Positions 6,715 to 8,294 of a stretch of 8,294 nucleotides of DNA are shown piece after piece. The notes below the pieces were generated by a model. It was not told the origin of the DNA. It saw nothing but the letters and a program-made list of their open reading frames with translations, and did not search any database. Location: the NCBI GenBank assembly GCA_946630645.1, contig CAMOZD010000037.1, positions 1 through 8,294 of the forward strand, in the 5' to 3' direction. This stretch comes from an uncultured Lachnospiraceae bacterium (lineage in GTDB: Bacteria > Bacillota > Clostridia > Lachnospirales > Lachnospiraceae). The position numbers and the translations under genes were made by a program. Position 1 is the first letter of the stretch; each line of letters begins with the position of its first letter.

Positions 6715-6732
6715 AATCCCCGGCCCGTTTTT
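6701..6732 (+). terminator. Intrinsic terminator of the rsgA-thiN operon, overlapping the thiN stop
   Basis: GGGCC (6701-6705) pairs with GGCCC (6722-6726) and, after one A-C mismatch, GGGA (6707-6710) pairs with TCCC (6717-6720). The six-base loop contains the thiN stop codon TGA (6712-6714). A G and five Ts (6728-6732) follow. The stem-plus-T-run shape and the position at the end of the co-oriented block support an operon terminator. Confidence 0.75.
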
Positions 6733-6869
6733 ATGGAATATCTGCTATTGAATTATGATATGCCGGACCAGCAGACTTATATTTCCTATATAGGGAAATG
6801 TTATATCCTGCTTTCCCCTGGTTTCAATGATTAGTCCTGCAGAGCTTTCTCTGGATATTCCTGCTCTTT

Positions 6870-7967
6870 TTACACATTGAATTTAAAAAGGACCACATCG
6901 CCATCCTGCATGACATACTCCTTGCCCTCAGACCGGACCAGTCCCTTGTCTCTGGCAGCGGCCATAGTTCCATTGGCAATGAGATCATCATAGCTGATCA
7001 CATCAGCCTTGATGAAGCCCCGCTCAAAATCGGAGTGGATCTTGCCGGCAGCCTGGGGCGCCTTGGTCCCCTTTTTGATGGTCCAGGCCTTGGACTCAAT
7101 GGGGCCGGCCGTCAGGTAGGAGATGAGACCCAGAAGGTCATAGCTGGCTGTGACCAGTTTCTCCAGGCCCGATTCCTTCAGACCCAGGTCCTCCAGGAAA
7201 AGTGACTTTTCATCTTCATCCAGTTCAGAAATCTCCTGCTCAATCTGGGCACAGACCACAAAGACGCCGGCGTCACATTCTGCCGCATAGCTGCGGACAG
7301 TCTGGACATAGGGGTTGGAAGCCCCGTCATCGGCCAGGTCATCCTCGGCTACATTGGCGGCGAAGATGACTGGTTTGGCAGTCAGCAGGTTCCACTCGTC
7401 AACCAGGGCCTGGTTTTCTTCACTTTCCGACTCAAAGGTCTTGGCCAGGTGGCCTTCCTCTAAATAGTCTTTCATCCGCTGGGCAAGCTTTACTTCCTCA
7501 GCGGCTTTTTTGTCATTGCGGGCGGCCCGGGCCTGTTTGGCGATCCGTCTTTCCAGGACCTCCATATCCGCAAAAATCAACTCAAAATTAATGGTCTCAA
7601 TATCCCTCAAGGGGTCTACACTGCCGTCGACATGGATGACATTGGCATCATCAAAGCAGCGGACCACATGGACGATGGCGTCCACCTCACGGATGTTGGC
7701 CAGGAACTGGTTGCCCAGACCCTCACCCCTGGAGGCACCCTTGACCAGGCCGGCAATATCTACGAATTCTATGGCGGCAGGAACGATCTTGGCTGAGTCA
7801 TACATGTCAGAAAGAACCTGCAGCCTGCTGTCGGGAACGGGGACAACTCCCACATTGGGATCTATGGTGCAGAAGGGGTAGTTGGCCGATTCAGCCCCTG
7901 CTTTGGTAAGTGAATTAAAAAGAGTACTTTTCCCCACGTTGGGGAGGCCTACAATACCTAATTTCAT
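6870..7967 (-). CDS. ychF: Ribosome-associated redox-responsive ATPase YchF (OLA1 family)
   Basis: YchF is a universally conserved Obg-related P-loop NTPase that prefers ATP, associates with ribosomes and has been linked to stress responses and start-site selection. Its 365 residues are standard. The P-loop GLPNVGKS is at 7-14, followed by the family hallmark [10 protein letters not shown] at 29-38. DIAG (G3) is at 70-73 and NVAE (204-208 region) replaces the GTP-specific NKxD, consistent with ATP use. A helical, coiled-coil-like insert covers about 130-195. The C-terminal TGS domain (about 281-364) contains AWTIKKG and [17 protein letters not shown]. The start [10 protein letters not shown] is the conserved family N-terminus. 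The gene converges on thiN, has its own promoter at 8041-8069, and appears to be transcribed as a single gene with a leader of about 70 nt. An imperfect inverted repeat (7997-8004 with 8013-8023) lies in that leader. Confidence 0.98.
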   Translation of the reverse strand: MKLGIVGLPNVGKSTLFNSLTKAGAESANYPFCTIDPNVGVVPVPDSRLQVLSDMYDSAKIVPAAIEFVDIAGLVKGASRGEGLGNQFLANIREVDAIVHVVRCFDDANVIHVDGSVDPLRDIETINFELIFADMEVLERRIAKQARAARNDKKAAEEVKLAQRMKDYLEEGHLAKTFESESEENQALVDEWNLLTAKPVIFAANVAEDDLADDGASNPYVQTVRSYAAECDAGVFVVCAQIEQEISELDEDEKSLFLEDLGLKESGLEKLVTASYDLLGLISYLTAGPIESKAWTIKKGTKAPQAAGKIHSDFERGFIKADVISYDDLIANGTMAAARDKGLVRSEGKEYVMQDGDVVLFKFNV

Positions 7968-7979
7968 AACTTCTTAAAT

Positions 7980-7986
7980 CTCCTTT
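7980..7986 (-). promoter_or_regulatory. Ribosome binding site of ychF
   Basis: AAAGGAG on the minus strand lies 12 nt before the ATG, slightly further than ideal. A weaker AAGAAG (7975-7970) lies closer. The start itself is secure from the conserved N-terminus. Confidence 0.6.
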
Positions 7987-8040
7987 ATCTTCGAGTGCTT
8001 CAGAATGCTGACTCTGGAAAAGCCCGTTGCAATGCGTAAT

Positions 8041-8069
8041 ATTTTACCATAGTAACCATGGATTTTCAA
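8041..8069 (-). promoter_or_regulatory. Sigma-A-type promoter of ychF
   Basis: On the minus strand, TTGAAA (8069-8064) is followed by a 17-bp spacer (8063-8047) and TAAAAT (8046-8041). Both boxes are one mismatch from consensus and the spacing is optimal. Transcription would begin around 8034-8037, giving a leader of about 70 nt. The spacer and -10 edge contain the inverted repeat TTAC-CATA-GTAA (8044-8055 on the plus strand), a possible operator. No other promoter of similar quality was seen near the gene. Confidence 0.7.
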
Positions 8070-8109
8070 TGGATTTTATATGAATTAGCATGAATTGACA
8101 TGAAACAAA
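8058..8109. repeat. Five degenerate 10-11 bp phased repeats across and upstream of the ychF -35 box
   Basis: Five units beginning with ATG start at 8058, 8069, 8080, 8090 and 8100: ATGGATTTT twice, ATGAATT twice and ATGAAAC once. The spacings are 11, 11, 10 and 10 bp, close to one turn of B-DNA, so the units lie on one face of the helix. The array covers the -35 box of ychF and the DNA just upstream of it. It could be curved AT-rich DNA acting like an UP element, a row of protein sites, or chance in AT-rich sequence. Confidence 0.5.
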
Positions 8110-8134
8110 CCGAAACTTGGATAATAACTCTCCC

Positions 8135-8294
8135 TTAATCACGTGTGCTCCAAAGGATATAATCTATTTTCTTCATGTCGGTAAGCTTATCTTTATAGGT
8201 AGGCATTACTTCATCAAATTTATTAAGACAAATAATTCCTGTCTGTGATTTAATGAAATCATCATACCAGAGTTGTATTTCTGAATAAATTGTC
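8135..8294 (-). CDS. Unrecognised protein, C-terminal 52 residues only (gene runs off the window)
   Basis: On the minus strand a frame is open from base 8293 to the TAA at 8137-8135, giving 52 residues. The peptide is mixed and protein-like, with LWYDDFIKSQTG near its start and KKIDYILWSTRD at its end. The two other minus-strand frames are interrupted, and the best plus-strand frame over the same bases stops after 37 codons. I do not recognise a family and give no function. G+C is about 30% by my count, far below the other genes here, which suggests a recently acquired or accessory gene; a short C-terminal fragment cannot settle this. It would be transcribed in the same direction as ychF, ending 66 bp upstream of the ychF -35 box, and I see no clear terminator between them. 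A non-coding AT-rich stretch that is open by chance remains possible. Confidence 0.5.
   Translation of the reverse strand, partial: TIYSEIQLWYDDFIKSQTGIICLNKFDEVMPTYKDKLTDMKKIDYILWSTRD

Noticed and set aside
6781..6799. Imperfect palindrome ATTTCC...GGAAAT in the thiN-ychF gap
   Set aside because: A 6-bp stem in AT-rich DNA with no T-run on either strand; it lies between two better terminators and is probably chance.
6733..6869. A possible small gene in the convergent gap between thiN and ychF
   Set aside because: No start codon with a ribosome binding site and no open frame of useful length on either strand.
1..8294. A novel defence, mobile or CRISPR-like system in the window
   Set aside because: No repeats-spacer array, transposase, integrase, tRNA gene or toxin-antitoxin pair was found; all complete genes are well-known housekeeping families.

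Overview
This window looks like a piece of a Clostridia-type Firmicutes chromosome, most likely a Lachnospiraceae relative. The inference rests on gene order: rsmB, rlmN, a PP2C phosphatase, a PASTA-domain Ser/Thr kinase, rsgA and thiN is the classic Firmicutes block. It also rests on strong AGGAGG-like ribosome binding sites and fairly GC-rich genes (about 55-63% G+C in two 60-base lines I counted). The genus cannot be fixed from this window.

Layout. Bases 1-6714 carry a co-oriented plus-strand block: rsmB (5' end cut off by the window), rlmN, prpC/stp and prkC, then a 189-bp structured gap, then rsgA and thiN. rlmN/prpC overlap by 1 nt, prpC/prkC overlap by 7 nt, and rsgA/thiN abut with no gap, so translational coupling is likely. 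The block ends at a hairpin-plus-T-run terminator that overlaps the thiN stop codon. A minus-strand ychF (6870-7967) converges on it; its most convincing terminator lies further on, inside the 3' end of thiN, so the two transcripts would overlap. ychF has a clear sigma-A-type promoter at 8041-8069. Upstream of it the DNA turns AT-rich (about 30% G+C over 8135-8294 by my count) and holds the C-terminal end of an unrecognised minus-strand gene.

How the genes work together. RsmB and RlmN methylate 16S and 23S rRNA, RsgA is a GTPase for late 30S maturation, and YchF is a ribosome-associated ATPase, so the window is dominated by ribosome assembly and function. PrpC and PrkC are an opposed phosphatase/kinase pair, with PrkC sensing the cell wall through extracellular PASTA repeats. 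ThiN makes thiamine diphosphate. The usual rpe gene between rsgA and thiN is absent here.

I found no phage, CRISPR, IS or defence system, and no convincing undescribed system. The points most worth a second look are the hairpin series between prkC and rsgA, the terminators nested at the end of thiN, the helically phased repeats at the ychF promoter, and the AT-rich partial gene at the right edge.
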